The notes under the pieces: generated by a model
What the model was told of the DNA's origin: nothing
Seen by the model: the letters and a program-made list of their open reading frames with translations, nothing else
The model's database searches: none
Made by a program: the position numbers and the translations under genes
NCBI RefSeq assembly: GCF_024385575.1
Contig: NZ_JANFMV010000001.1
Location: forward strand, 3,129,681 to 3,193,680
Source: Rhizobium sp. NRK18
Lineage (GTDB): Bacteria > Pseudomonadota > Alphaproteobacteria > Rhizobiales > Rhizobiaceae
Reading direction: 5' to 3'
Length of the DNA: 64,000 nucleotides
In this document: positions 17,636-26,692 of the stretch, piece after piece
Layout of the letters: every line of letters starts with the position of its first letter
How positions within the stretch are numbered: the stretch's first letter is position 1

Positions 17636-18721
17636 CTACCGGTTCGACGAGAAGGTGAAGGCCTGCTGGAGCGCATACATGATGCGGTCGAGCACGAAAC
17701 CGATGATGCCGATGGTAAAGACGGCGAGCATGATGCGTGCGAGCGAATCCGAGGAGCCGTTCTGGAATTCGTCCCAGACGAACTTGCCGAGGCCCGGGTT
17801 CTGCGCCAGCATTTCAGCGGCGATCAGGACCATCCAGCCCACACCGAGGGAGAGCCTCAGACCGGTGAAAATCAGCGGCAGGGCGGACGGCAGGACGAGC
17901 TTGCGCACCGTGGTCCAGGTGGAGAGCTGCAGCACCTTGCCGACATTGACAAGGTCCTTGTCGATGGAAGCCACGCCGAGCGCCGTGTTGATCAGCGTCG
18001 GCCAGAGCGAACAGAGCGTCACGGTGACGGCGGAGATGACCAGCGACTTCGGCATAAAATCATACGGGTTCTCGTAGGTCGCGGCGACGATCATGGTGAC
18101 GATCGGCAGCCAGGCGAGCGGCGAGACCGGCTTGAAAATCTGGATCAGCGGATTGATCGCGCCGTTGAAGGTGCGCGACAAGCCCGATGCGATGCCGAGC
18201 GGCACGGCGATCAGTGTCGCGATCAGGAAGCCGAGGCCGACGGTCAGAAGCGAGGTGGCGATCTGCGAGATGTAGGTCGGCTGCCCGGTATAGGTGCGGT
18301 ACTTGATCCGGTCGAGCTTGCCTTCTTCCTTGTACTTTGCATTGCGCTCGTCCTGGCGGGCGTAGAAGTCATCGGCCTTTAGCTGTTCGGCCTTGTAGTC
18401 GGCCCACATGACGCCAGCCTGCTCCCAGACGGCGAGCGGCCCCGGAATGGCGCCGAGCGAGGTCTTGACCTGAGGCGCCAGCACGGACCAGGCGCCCAGG
18501 AAGAGGACGATACCGACAAGCGGAATGATGAGGACGCGTTTGAGCTCCTGAAGCTGCTCGGCAACATTGTCGCCGGCGGCGATCTTCAGGAGCGGCGTCA
18601 CGAAGGCGAGACCCAGGGCGTCGAGCCAGCGGCCAAGCCTGTTGATGCGCTGGAACAGCTTTTCGCGGCGCACCGTCTTTCGGGCATCGCTTTCGTCGAA
18701 TGCAATGGTGGCATCGGCCAT
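17636..18721 (-). CDS. nrtB: Nitrate ABC transporter permease NrtB
   Basis: A 361-residue inner-membrane permease of the NrtB/CmpB/SsuC type. It has a long cytoplasmic N-terminus, a first hydrophobic segment at about residues 65-83, a charged loop of about 70 residues, and a cluster of five or so segments in the C-terminal half. The EAA-type cytoplasmic loop that contacts the ATPase is likely near residues 240-275, where [14 protein letters not shown] and [10 protein letters not shown] are seen. It sits between nrtA and the fused ATPase gene, with eight bases to the latter, so it is the membrane part of the nitrate importer. Confidence 0.93.
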   Translation of the reverse strand: MADATIAFDESDARKTVRREKLFQRINRLGRWLDALGLAFVTPLLKIAAGDNVAEQLQELKRVLIIPLVGIVLFLGAWSVLAPQVKTSLGAIPGPLAVWEQAGVMWADYKAEQLKADDFYARQDERNAKYKEEGKLDRIKYRTYTGQPTYISQIATSLLTVGLGFLIATLIAVPLGIASGLSRTFNGAINPLIQIFKPVSPLAWLPIVTMIVAATYENPYDFMPKSLVISAVTVTLCSLWPTLINTALGVASIDKDLVNVGKVLQLSTWTTVRKLVLPSALPLIFTGLRLSLGVGWMVLIAAEMLAQNPGLGKFVWDEFQNGSSDSLARIMLAVFTIGIIGFVLDRIMYALQQAFTFSSNR

Positions 18722-18796
18722 GGTTCAAAACCTCGAATTTGCAGGCAGAAGAAAATCTGGTCCGGCCGAAGCAACCGCTCCGGCCGGAGAGCGGGG

Positions 18797-20203
18797 TCAG
18801 CCGTTGACGATCTCGGTGCCGTCGACGACCTGGTGGTCCTTCAGGCCGATCTTCATGGCGTCGATGTAGGCGTTCGGCTGCTTGGCGTCGTAGGCGATGC
18901 CGTCGATGAAATCGGAGGCCGGAACGGGCGGACGATAGCCGTCGGAGCCGAAGGGGAAGTCTTCCTTCTTCGCCTTGCCCTCATCGATCAGCAGCTGGGC
19001 GGCCTGCATGTAGATGTCCGGCTTGTAGACCGACTTGGCGGTATCGGCATACCAGCTGTCGTCCTTGTATTCCGGGATCTGGCCCCAGCGGCGCATCTGG
19101 GTCAGATACCAGATGGCGTCGGAGTAGAAGGGATAGGTGGCGTTGTCGCGGAAGAACACGTTGAAATCCGGAACGTCGCGCTTGTCGCCCTTCTCGTATT
19201 CGAAGGTGCCGGTCATGGAATTGGCGATGACCTTGGCGTCGGCGCCGACATATTGCGGCTGCGACAGGATCTGCACGGCTTCTTCGCGGTTGGCGTTGTT
19301 GTTTTCATCGAGCCACATGGCTGCGCGGATCAGCGCCTTGGTGAGCGCCAGCACCGTGTTCGGGTTCTTCTCGACGAATTCGGCGGTCATGCCGAAGACC
19401 TTTTCCGGATTGTTCTTCCAAATCTCGTAGTCGGTGATGACCGGGACGCCGATGCCCTTGAAGACGGCCGCCTGGTTCCACGGCTCGCCGACGCAGTAGC
19501 CGAGAATGGTGCCGGCCTCGAGCGTCGCCGGCATCTGCGGCGGCGGGGTTACGGAGAGCAACGCATCGGCCTTGATCTGGCCGGAAATGTCGGACGTCGA
19601 ATAGAAGCCCGGATTGATGCCGCCTGAGGCCAGCCAGTAGCGCAGCTCGTAATTGTGGGTGGAGACCGGGAAGACCATGCCCATGTTGAAGGGCTTGCCT
19701 TCCGTCTTGTACTTGTCGACGACCGGCTTCAGGGCATCCGCCTTGATCGGGTGAACCGGCTTGCCGTCGTCGCCGGTCGGTACGTGTTCCTTCATCATCT
19801 CCCAGATCGCGTTGGAAACGGTGATCGCATTGCCGTTCAGGTCCATTGAGAACGGCGTGACGATGTGGGCCTTGGTGCCGAAGCCGATGGTGGCGGCAAG
19901 CGGCTGGCCGGCCAGCATGTGGGCGCCGTCGAGTTCGCCGGTGATGACGCGGTCGAGCAGCACCTTCCAGTTGGCCTGCGCTTCGAGCGTGACGAACAGG
20001 CCTTCGTCTTCGAAGAAACCCTTCTCGTAGGCGATTGCCAGCGGCGCCATGTCGGTCAGCTTGATGAAGCCGAGCTTCAGCTCGTCCTTCTCAACGTCCA
20101 GACTCTCGGCCCGGGCACGCGCCGACGGCATGACGCCCGGCAAAAGGCTTGCCGCCGCAACGACCGAGCCGAATTTCAGGACGGTTCTTTTCGTAACTTT
20201 CAT
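18797..20203 (-). CDS. nrtA: Nitrate-binding protein NrtA
   Basis: A 468-residue periplasmic substrate-binding protein of the NrtA/CmpA family. The N-terminus has [19 protein letters not shown] followed by an Ala-rich cleavage region, a signal peptide that could be Tat- or Sec-type. The mature part begins near the sequence [19 protein letters not shown], and CVGEPWN marks the family ligand-binding region. The start is the ATG at 20201-20203, with GGAGG and AGGGA ribosome elements. It is the first structural gene of the nitrate operon, placed directly after the NasT-type leader (20268-20420). NasS, encoded upstream, is its cytoplasmic relative without a signal peptide. Confidence 0.95.
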   Translation of the reverse strand: MKVTKRTVLKFGSVVAAASLLPGVMPSARARAESLDVEKDELKLGFIKLTDMAPLAIAYEKGFFEDEGLFVTLEAQANWKVLLDRVITGELDGAHMLAGQPLAATIGFGTKAHIVTPFSMDLNGNAITVSNAIWEMMKEHVPTGDDGKPVHPIKADALKPVVDKYKTEGKPFNMGMVFPVSTHNYELRYWLASGGINPGFYSTSDISGQIKADALLSVTPPPQMPATLEAGTILGYCVGEPWNQAAVFKGIGVPVITDYEIWKNNPEKVFGMTAEFVEKNPNTVLALTKALIRAAMWLDENNNANREEAVQILSQPQYVGADAKVIANSMTGTFEYEKGDKRDVPDFNVFFRDNATYPFYSDAIWYLTQMRRWGQIPEYKDDSWYADTAKSVYKPDIYMQAAQLLIDEGKAKKEDFPFGSDGYRPPVPASDFIDGIAYDAKQPNAYIDAMKIGLKDHQVVDGTEIVNG

Positions 20204-20267
20204 TTCCCTGCCTCCGATGCGCCTTTGGTGGGAGTGCCAACGGCCGAGTAAGATTGAAGAGAACAAA

Positions 20268-20331
20268 CGAAAAAGGCTGCCGAACCGGTCTTGACGGCTC
20301 CGGTGGAGCGTCAAAACGGTTTGGCAGCCTT
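20268..20331 (-). terminator. Leader terminator upstream of nrtA
   Basis: In the minus direction a long imperfect stem (5' arm 20309-20331, 3' arm about 20271-20296) brings together AAGGCTGCC and GGCAGCCTT with further pairing around TTGACG/CGTCAA. It is followed by a run of five T. This is a classic intrinsic terminator located about 65 bases before the nrtA ATG, so it would stop transcription of the whole nitrate operon unless antiterminated. Confidence 0.85.
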
Positions 20332-20357
20332 GCCTTCGAGCGCCCGACGTTGGACGC
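20323..20357 (-). promoter_or_regulatory. Candidate ANTAR (NasT) RNA target, two hairpins
   Basis: The first hairpin (20340-20357, minus) has a 6-bp stem GCGTCC/GGGCGC and a hexaloop AACGTC with A at position 1 and G at position 4. After five bases a second hairpin (20323-20334) has a 3-bp stem GGC/GCC and hexaloop AAGGCT, again A1 and G4. ANTAR proteins are known to bind paired hairpins with AxxGxx loops. The second hairpin shares bases with the terminator's 5' arm, which would make the two mutually exclusive. The second stem is short, so it is the weaker part. Confidence 0.7.
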
Positions 20358-20403
20358 AAATGTTATCTGTTTTTTGTGGCCCCCTCTGGACCTGAACTTA
20401 TAC

Positions 20404-20420
20404 AAGCAGGAATCATGCCA
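20404..20420 (-). promoter_or_regulatory. Candidate sigma-54 promoter for the nrtA operon
   Basis: Minus-strand TGGCATGATTCCTGCTT keeps the GG and GC dinucleotides at the exact -24/-12 spacing. It has one mismatch in each box (T for C in TGGCAC, C for T in TTGC). Transcription would start near 20394, leaving a leader of about 190 bases that contains the ANTAR-type hairpins and the terminator. RpoN/NtrC control of nitrate assimilation is established in related bacteria; the enhancer site was not located. Confidence 0.65.
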
Positions 20421-20551
20421 GTTGGCAATATCAAATTTTTATCATTACAAAACAAATAGATAGTAAATATGCTGCAAATATAGGCACGTCCCGGCATCCA
20501 AACAGGAGCCGCAATTATAGGCACTGCACAATATTTGGACGCGACCCTGAT

Positions 20552-21784
20552 TTAATTTTCAACATGGCGCTGGCTGGCGATGTAGGCGTCGAGCATGTCC
20601 GGATCGAAGATTCGTCCGTCGAAAAACCCGTCCGGACCCAGTACCAGCCCGGCGTTCGATGCGCCGACCGGCGTGGCGGCTGAAAGCGCGCCCTCGACCT
20701 TGAGATTGGCACCGGGCAGCGGCGCAAACAGCGGCCGCAATGCCTGGCGATAAATGTCGGGCCGGTAGCTGTCGCGGGCAATGGCGACATTGTGGGCGGA
20801 ATGGTTGCAATGGCCCCAGCGCACCATCTGGCTATAGAACCACAGGGCATGGCTCTGCCAGGGGAACGCGGCCGCCTTCTGGTGCAGCACGAAGAAGTCG
20901 TCGACTTCGATCATGGTCCTTGGACCGACCACCAGACTGTCGGTCAATGCCGGCAGCAAGAGGCGCTCCTCAACACCCAGCCATCGCGGAGCCGACAGGA
21001 TGGATGCCAGTTCAGCCGCGTTTTCCGGCTTTCCGCACCATTCTCCGGCCCGATAGAGCGCCCGCAGCAATCCCTCGAGGACGGGCCGGTTGTCATCGGC
21101 CCATTTCCTTGAGACGCCAAGAACCTTTTCAGGGCTGTTGCGCCAGATGCGCGCCTTGACGGTGACGATCCGGCCAATGCCCTGATCGACGGCAATCGTG
21201 TTCCACGGCTCGCCGACGCAATAGCCGTCGACGCGGCCTGAACGCATGGCATCGGCCATGAGCGGTGGCGGCACGATCGCGATCTCGACGTCGCGATCGG
21301 GATCGATGCCGCAGGCCGCAAGCCAGTAGCGCAGTTCGTAATTGTGCCCCGAGAACGGATGGACGACCGCGAAACGGGGACCATCGGCGCCCGTCGCCCG
21401 GCGCTTGGCGATGACCGATTTCAGCGCCGCGCCGGCGGTGGCCGGGTCGAGATCGCCCGAGCACCCTTCCCCCTCCATTGCCGCAAACAAGGCATTGGAG
21501 ACCGTCACCGCATTGCCGCCAAGTCCGAGCGCCATCGGCGCGATCAACGGAACGGACAGAGGCGACAGGCCGAGGTTGGAACTGATCGGCATCGGCGCCA
21601 GCATGTGCGCCGCCTGAAAATGCCCAACCGCGATCCGGTCGCGGATATTGGCCCAGGAACTCTCCCTGACGAGGTGCGCGACGATGTTCTCGTCGCTGAC
21701 AAAGCCCTTTTCCACTGCGGCGATGACGACGGCACTGTCGAGGAGCGGAATGAAGCCGATGGTGATTTCCGGAAAATCCCTCAT
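20552..21784 (-). CDS. nasS: Nitrate sensor NasS (NrtA-like, cytoplasmic)
   Basis: A 410-residue protein related to NrtA/CmpA: it shares [10 protein letters not shown] and the CVGEPWN motif with the NrtA encoded next door. It starts directly with MRDFPEITIGFIPLLDSA and has no signal peptide, so it is cytoplasmic. Such proteins (NasS) bind nitrate or nitrite and hold NasT inactive when these are absent. It begins two bases after the nasT stop, indicating co-translation. Its position before the leader and terminator of the nitrate operon fits the NasST antitermination system known from Paracoccus, Azotobacter and Bradyrhizobium. Confidence 0.92.
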   Translation of the reverse strand: MRDFPEITIGFIPLLDSAVVIAAVEKGFVSDENIVAHLVRESSWANIRDRIAVGHFQAAHMLAPMPISSNLGLSPLSVPLIAPMALGLGGNAVTVSNALFAAMEGEGCSGDLDPATAGAALKSVIAKRRATGADGPRFAVVHPFSGHNYELRYWLAACGIDPDRDVEIAIVPPPLMADAMRSGRVDGYCVGEPWNTIAVDQGIGRIVTVKARIWRNSPEKVLGVSRKWADDNRPVLEGLLRALYRAGEWCGKPENAAELASILSAPRWLGVEERLLLPALTDSLVVGPRTMIEVDDFFVLHQKAAAFPWQSHALWFYSQMVRWGHCNHSAHNVAIARDSYRPDIYRQALRPLFAPLPGANLKVEGALSAATPVGASNAGLVLGPDGFFDGRIFDPDMLDAYIASQRHVEN

Positions 21785-21786
21785 GC

Positions 21787-22377
21787 CTAACCCTCCAGCA
21801 GTCCGGCCGCGACGATCAGGCTCTGCGCGATGTCGGAAATCTTGCGGTTCTGGTTCATCGCCGTCTTTCTCAGGAGCTTGTAGGCCTCGTCCTCGGACAT
21901 GCCGCGCGACTTCATCAATATCGCCTTGGCGCGGTCGACGATCTTCCGGCTTTCAAGCTCCGTGCGGGCCTCTTCGAGTTCGCGCGCCATGCGCGAGAAG
22001 GCATTGAACCGGCTGATCGCCATGTCGAGGATCGGCTTGACCCGTTCCTGCCGCAGGCCATCGACCACATAGGCGGAGACGCCGGCATCCACCGCGGCCT
22101 CGATCATGCCGTCGTCGGAGCGGTCGACGAACATCGCGATCGGCCGACGGACCGAGCGAGACAGCTGGAACATGCTTTCGAGCATGTCGCGATTCGGATT
22201 TTCGAGATCGATGACGATCACATCCGGCTGCACGCGCTCAATTTCGCGCGCCACGCCGATGACCTCGTGCAGGACGGTGACGTTTTCATGCCCGGCAGCC
22301 CTCAGGCCTGCCTCGATGATCGACGCACGCAGGGTATTCTCATCGATGACGAGGATGGCCAAGGCTTTGGTCTGCAT
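21787..22377 (-). CDS. nasT: ANTAR-domain antiterminator NasT
   Basis: A 196-residue regulator. Residues about 5-120 form a receiver-like domain with VIVIDLENPN where the usual phospho-acceptor Asp would lie. A coiled-coil linker follows (ARELEEARTELESRK), and residues about 135-190 form the ANTAR RNA-binding domain (DRAKAILMKSRGMSEDEAY). ANTAR proteins bind paired hairpins in leader RNAs and prevent terminator formation; NasT does so when released by NasS in nitrate. The matching RNA target is seen upstream of nrtA. A longer frame exists upstream (to 22524), but it overlaps the luxR-type gene, so the ATG at 22375-22377 is chosen. Confidence 0.93.
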   Translation of the reverse strand: MQTKALAILVIDENTLRASIIEAGLRAAGHENVTVLHEVIGVAREIERVQPDVIVIDLENPNRDMLESMFQLSRSVRRPIAMFVDRSDDGMIEAAVDAGVSAYVVDGLRQERVKPILDMAISRFNAFSRMARELEEARTELESRKIVDRAKAILMKSRGMSEDEAYKLLRKTAMNQNRKISDIAQSLIVAAGLLEG

Positions 22378-22447
22378 GCCGGGACCATCCAACAGTTCGC
22401 GTCTTTTCGCAACGCAAAAAAGTCCGATGCGGATCGCGCCGTGACCG

Positions 22448-23182
22448 TCAGCGGATAATCCCTGTGCGCATGGCCTTGACCACCGCCTGCGTGCGGTTGA
22501 CCGTGTCCAGCTTCTTCGTCGCACGGTTGAGATAATGATTGATGGTGTGTTCGGAAAGGCCGAGGATTTCCGCGATCTCGGCGCTCGTCTTGCCCGCGGC
22601 GGTCCAGGTCAGGCAATCGATCTCGCGATCGGTCAAGGTCTTGGAGACGCGTTCGTCGGTCGTGCGGATCGCCGCCATATGATCGTAGATCAGCGTGGAC
22701 AGGTAGGCAAGATCCCGCATCTCGGCATCCGTGAAAGGCGCGCGATCGCCGGAAAAGGAGATCGCGCCGCGGGTGCCGGAGAATTCGTGAACCGGAAAAT
22801 ACGCGCCTCGGGTGAGCCCGTGACGGATGAAGAGATTGCGGGCGACAAGCTCCTTGCCGTCAGCTCGATCGGCATTGATTTCCTCGACGTCATAACGGAA
22901 AGGCACCGTCGAGCTGCGCAGCCGGCGGATGACGGGACTATCCTTCAACATGCCTTCGGCGTCGTAGGAGGCCAGCAATTCGGCGGGCCAGCTGGTAATC
23001 ACCGAGTTTGCCGACAGGTTCGATGATGCCGCGTCGGGCAAATTGAGAACGAGAAAGCCGCGCGCACCGAAACCTTCCGTGATCCGGCGCATCAGGCGAA
23101 AAATATCGAACTGGGTCTTCAATGCCGGGATTTCCGCGGCAAATTTCTCGATCCCCGTTTCAGGATGAGCAACGTCTGGCAT
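22448..23182 (-). CDS. LuxR-type regulator with autoinducer-binding-like domain
   Basis: A 244-residue transcription factor. The N-terminal 160 residues resemble the autoinducer-binding domain of LuxR solos. The C-terminal part (about 178-240) is a LuxR helix-turn-helix: LTDREIDCLTWTAAGKTSAE then EILGLSEHTINHYL and ATKKLDTVNRTQAV. No luxI-type synthase is in the window, so its ligand, if any, is unknown. It precedes nasT by 70 bases on the same strand, so read-through into nasTS is possible, but a functional tie to nitrate is only an inference. The ATG has an AGAGGG ribosome site. Confidence 0.85.
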   Translation of the reverse strand: MPDVAHPETGIEKFAAEIPALKTQFDIFRLMRRITEGFGARGFLVLNLPDAASSNLSANSVITSWPAELLASYDAEGMLKDSPVIRRLRSSTVPFRYDVEEINADRADGKELVARNLFIRHGLTRGAYFPVHEFSGTRGAISFSGDRAPFTDAEMRDLAYLSTLIYDHMAAIRTTDERVSKTLTDREIDCLTWTAAGKTSAEIAEILGLSEHTINHYLNRATKKLDTVNRTQAVVKAMRTGIIR

Positions 23183-23493
23183 TAATCCCTCTCAAACAGT
23201 CCGCTGCGCCGTCAAGCGGAATGATTCCTCACCGATAACCCAATCGCCGGTTGCATGGCAGCCGCAATTTCAGGCGCAGCTAAAAAAACTTTGCAATATC
23301 TTGTTCGGAACAGACACCCATCGACCAACACACGGGCTGTTTATCCCTGCCGGTCATACATTGCTGCCTGTGCAGACGTAATCACTATATAGAAACTTAC
23401 TAAAGTATAAGAACCCCTACCGCTCGATATCGTCCGTCCCCACAAACGATCCAACCGATTCGGTCTCACAGCATAACGAGATATAAGCCTGTG
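23183..23493. other. Intergenic region upstream of the luxR-type gene
   Basis: About 310 bases between the luxR-type gene and the GGDEF/EAL gene. It contains an AT-rich patch (about 23385-23412) that could hold promoter elements. No repeat, RNA gene or clear terminator was recognised. Confidence 0.5.
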
Positions 23494-24909
23494 TCAGGTC
23501 CTTATTCTGAGGGTGGGATAGACCGACTGGCTGATGCCCGCATCCTGTAGATACCGCAAGGTGTCGGCAGCCGTCATCGGCCGTCCGTAAAAATAACCTT
23601 GCCCCATGCCGCAGCCGAGGGATTTGAGGATTTCCGCCTCGGTGGCGTTTTCGATTCCCTCGGCCACCACGTTCAGCTCCAGGCCGGCGCACATGGCGAC
23701 GATCGCCCGAACGATATGCTCCGATGCCTTGTCGGTCGCGATGCAGGACACGAAGGCGCGGTCGATCTTGACCTTGTCGAAGGAGAATTCCCGAAGCCGC
23801 CCGAGGCTCGACTGCCCCGCGCCGAAGTCGTCGAGCGAAATGCCGACGCCGGCCGCACGCAGGCTGGTGATGATCTTGTGGGCCGTTTCGGCGGAGGTCA
23901 TCATCGCCGTTTCGGTGATCTCCAGTTCCAGCCGATGCGGATCAAAGCCGATACGACCAAGGATAGAGAGGATCGTGCGCGTCGTGCTGGTATCGGTCAA
24001 CTGCGCGGAGGAGAGGTTGAAGGACAGGAAGAGATCGCGGGGCCATCCGAGCGCCGCTTCCGCCGCCTTGCGCAGCAGGGATTCCGAAAGGGCGTCGATG
24101 AAGCCGCGCTCCTCGGCGAGCGGAATGAAGACAGCCGGGGAGACGAAACCCAGTTCCGGATCGTTCCAGCGCGCCAGCGCCTCGAAACCGACCACGGTCT
24201 CGCTCGCCAGATCGACGATCGGCTGGAAATAGGTATCGACGGAATCCGCGATGATGGCGTTTCGAAGCGCCTGCTCCAGTTGCGTGGCGCGCCGCATTTC
24301 CTCGGCAATCTCTTCGGAATAGACGGTCACCTGCCCGCGGCCGCGTCGCTTGGATCGGTAGAGCGCGGTCTCGGCATTCTTGACCAGTTCGGCATAGCCC
24401 TCACCGGCGAACGGATGAACGGAGAAGCCAAAGGAGGCCGACAGACGGACGTTGCGCCCCCCAAGATCGTAGGGCGCGGAAAGGACGTCGCGGATCATGC
24501 GTCCGACCTTCTGTGCGCCGGACTGCTCGAAGACGAGCGGGAGGATGAAAGCGAAGCTGTCGCCCTCGTACCTGGTGACGGTCGCGCCGTCAGGTGCGCA
24601 GGCCTTCAGGCGGTGGGCGACCTGACAGAGGATTTCATCGCCTGCGGCGGCGCCGAAAAGGTCATTGATCGGCTTGAAGCCGTCGAGATTGGTAATGCCG
24701 ATGGTAAAGGGGGCAGGATCGGATGCGCGCTCGGCGGCAAGCTGACAGACCTTGTCGTGGAAGCGATTGCGGTTGCCAAGACCGGTGAGCGCATCCGTGT
24801 AGACGGTCTGCTGCAGCTTCTGCTCTCCTGCGGCATTGATATCCGACAGCACGGCTTTTCCCATCATTTTTATGTCCGAGGCGGTCGGATGTGCATCCGG
24901 ACGATCCAT
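23494..24909 (-). CDS. GGDEF/EAL protein, probable c-di-GMP phosphodiesterase
   Basis: A 471-residue cytoplasmic protein without membrane segments. Residues about 35-200 form a GGDEF domain whose active-site loop reads YEGDSF rather than GG(D/E)EF, so cyclase activity is unlikely. Residues about 215-460 form an EAL domain with the usual catalytic set: FEALARW, FNLSS, ELEITET, DDFGAG, KIDRAF, AEGIE and QGYFYGRP. The prediction is hydrolysis of c-di-GMP, perhaps with GTP as a regulator bound by the GGDEF domain. The gene follows the PAS-receiver gene on the same strand after about 100 bases. Targets are unknown. Confidence 0.88.
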   Translation of the reverse strand: MDRPDAHPTASDIKMMGKAVLSDINAAGEQKLQQTVYTDALTGLGNRNRFHDKVCQLAAERASDPAPFTIGITNLDGFKPINDLFGAAAGDEILCQVAHRLKACAPDGATVTRYEGDSFAFILPLVFEQSGAQKVGRMIRDVLSAPYDLGGRNVRLSASFGFSVHPFAGEGYAELVKNAETALYRSKRRGRGQVTVYSEEIAEEMRRATQLEQALRNAIIADSVDTYFQPIVDLASETVVGFEALARWNDPELGFVSPAVFIPLAEERGFIDALSESLLRKAAEAALGWPRDLFLSFNLSSAQLTDTSTTRTILSILGRIGFDPHRLELEITETAMMTSAETAHKIITSLRAAGVGISLDDFGAGQSSLGRLREFSFDKVKIDRAFVSCIATDKASEHIVRAIVAMCAGLELNVVAEGIENATEAEILKSLGCGMGQGYFYGRPMTAADTLRYLQDAGISQSVYPTLRIRT

Positions 24910-25015
24910 CTATTCAAAAATGATATGGATATATTAACAAACCCATATTGCCACTCATCGCGGCCCTACAGGTTATAACCCCCGATTTCATATAGATGCT
25001 CAGCCGAAAAGAGGA

Positions 25016-26692
25016 TCAGGCCGTGATGGAAAGGCCGTTGGCCGGACCATATTGTGCAAGGAGATCCGCCAGAATTTTGGGACTCAAGGGCTTGCAGATG
25101 GTTGCGTCCATGCCTGCTTCCAGGCAGCGCTTTTCGTCGGTCTCGGAGACATGGGCAAGAACCCCGATGATCGCGGTGCGGCCGGACTTGCCGTCTTCCA
25201 GGACGCGGATCTGCCGGCAGGCCTCGAATCCGTCGATATCGGGCAGCGAAATATCCATCAGGACCAGTGACGGCCGGTGATCGTTCCACAGGCTGACGGC
25301 CTCAACGCCGTCCCCGGCGATGAGATAGGGGCAACCGATCCCTTCCAGAAGATGCCGGAAGACGATGCGATTGACCTCGTTGTCCTCGACGACCAGGACG
25401 TCTGCGCCATCGGCGCCGGCATCGGTCGAGATTTCCCAGTCTTCGTCGTCGAGCGCTTCGCCTGCCGCATCGCCATCGTCGCGGAGCTCGCGTCTGACGA
25501 GGTTCGGCAGGTTTGCGTCGAACTGCAGCAAATCGCAGCCGACCGCCCGGACGCCGAAGCGTTCCGCCATCTCGAGATACTCGATACCGAGATCGCTGTT
25601 GACGACGACGATGTCGATATGGACGCCGCTGTTGGCGGCCATATCGAGAAAGAGCTCAAGTTCGTCCAACGTCTCGATGCAGCAGGCCTCCGCTTCCACG
25701 GCGACGAGCTGCTGAATGGCGATCGCCTGCATGCCGCCGCAGCCGACGAGCAGGATCCTCCTGCCCTTGAGACGGCCGCCACCAGCCTCCTTGATCGGCC
25801 ATGCGGTCGGGAGCGCCTGGCTCGAGCCGGAATTGTCGATTTCGGGCCAATCCACGTCCAGCTTGAAGGCACCTTTTCTCGCGACCCCGTCTGCCGTCAT
25901 GAAGTCTGACAGATCCTCGAGCACCGTTACCAGCAGATAGCGCCCGGGCTTGCCAACCCTGTTCTTGCGGGCAAGGACCGGAAGCTCGTGCCCTTCCGCG
26001 CTCAGAAGTCTCTGATGCTGGTTATGGCCCGTGCCGCTGTCCATGACGTAGCGGTCGGCCGCATCAATGATCGCCGCTTGCGGGGGCGGCAGGAAATCGG
26101 ACACATGCCGGCCGATGAGTTCGTCCGGCGATCGCCCCTGCAGGCGGCAGAAGGCCCGGTTGACGGCGACGTAATTGAGATCCTTGTCCTTGACGCAAAG
26201 CGGGAAGGGAAAGCTGTCGAGAATTTCCTCGGTAAGCTGCACCCGCTCGAGATCGGCGCGCCACTGTTCCTCGCGATTGTGATCCTCGGAGATATCGACG
26301 ATGACCGCAACGCCATAGCCGTTGGCGAGACGCCGCTTCGTCCAGCGGATCCAGCGGCCGTTGCCCAGGCTTTCCTCCGTTTCGCAGCGCTCGCGCCAAT
26401 GCAGCGCCAGGCGTTCGGCCACCCATTCGGCACGGCTGAGCGCCGGGTCGCCGTTCGCCATGCGCCAGTCCGCATTCGGACGGCTGTCATAGATCGCACC
26501 GAGGAAATCGCGCAGCCTCACGCCACCCTTCATGATCTCGGCGGAGAGAGGAAAGAAATTGGCGATCTGTGGCCCGACAAAGGCGATGTGGTCGTTCTTG
26601 TCGCACAGGATGACGGCCATCGCGGTTCCATCGAAAACCGCTTTCATCACGTCCGCGCTCAAGGTCTGGACCGCCGGTCCGTCACTCGTCAT
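25016..26692 (-). CDS. PAS-PAS-receiver signalling protein lacking a kinase
   Basis: A 558-residue protein. Residues about 10-125 and 145-270 are PAS domains (the second has EILDSFPFPLCVKDKDLNY and AFCRLQGRSPDELIGR). Residues about 305-420 look like a receiver fold without acidic or Lys active-site residues. Residues about 440-555 are a normal receiver: VLVVEDNEVNR, LVLMDISLPDIDG with Asp480 as phospho-acceptor, and a KPLSP Lys. The arrangement is that of a hybrid histidine kinase from which the HisKA and HATPase domains are missing. It may receive phosphate from another kinase. The ATG at 26690-26692 with an ACAGGA ribosome site is preferred to an upstream in-frame start (26749). Confidence 0.82.
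   Translation of the reverse strand: MTSDGPAVQTLSADVMKAVFDGTAMAVILCDKNDHIAFVGPQIANFFPLSAEIMKGGVRLRDFLGAIYDSRPNADWRMANGDPALSRAEWVAERLALHWRERCETEESLGNGRWIRWTKRRLANGYGVAVIVDISEDHNREEQWRADLERVQLTEEILDSFPFPLCVKDKDLNYVAVNRAFCRLQGRSPDELIGRHVSDFLPPPQAAIIDAADRYVMDSGTGHNQHQRLLSAEGHELPVLARKNRVGKPGRYLLVTVLEDLSDFMTADGVARKGAFKLDVDWPEIDNSGSSQALPTAWPIKEAGGGRLKGRRILLVGCGGMQAIAIQQLVAVEAEACCIETLDELELFLDMAANSGVHIDIVVVNSDLGIEYLEMAERFGVRAVGCDLLQFDANLPNLVRRELRDDGDAAGEALDDEDWEISTDAGADGADVLVVEDNEVNRIVFRHLLEGIGCPYLIAGDGVEAVSLWNDHRPSLVLMDISLPDIDGFEACRQIRVLEDGKSGRTAIIGVLAHVSETDEKRCLEAGMDATICKPLSPKILADLLAQYGPANGLSITA

Larger units (their letters stand above)
20204..20551. other. nasS-nrtA intergenic leader region
   Basis: A 348-base gap without a gene. 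From nasS towards nrtA it holds an AT-rich stretch (about 20425-20480), the sigma-54-like promoter (20404-20420), the ANTAR-type hairpins (20323-20357), the intrinsic terminator (20268-20331) and the nrtA ribosome site (just upstream of 20203). Confidence 0.75.

Noticed and set aside
15933..18077. 714-codon open frame on the plus strand opposite the double ABC ATPase and nrtB
   Set aside because: Two well-supported transporter genes occupy the minus strand, and the antisense frame spans their boundary without a ribosome site.
22378..22524. Longer nasT start overlapping the luxR-type gene
   Set aside because: The extra residues are Arg-rich, unlike NasT, and would overlap the end of the upstream gene by about 75 bases.
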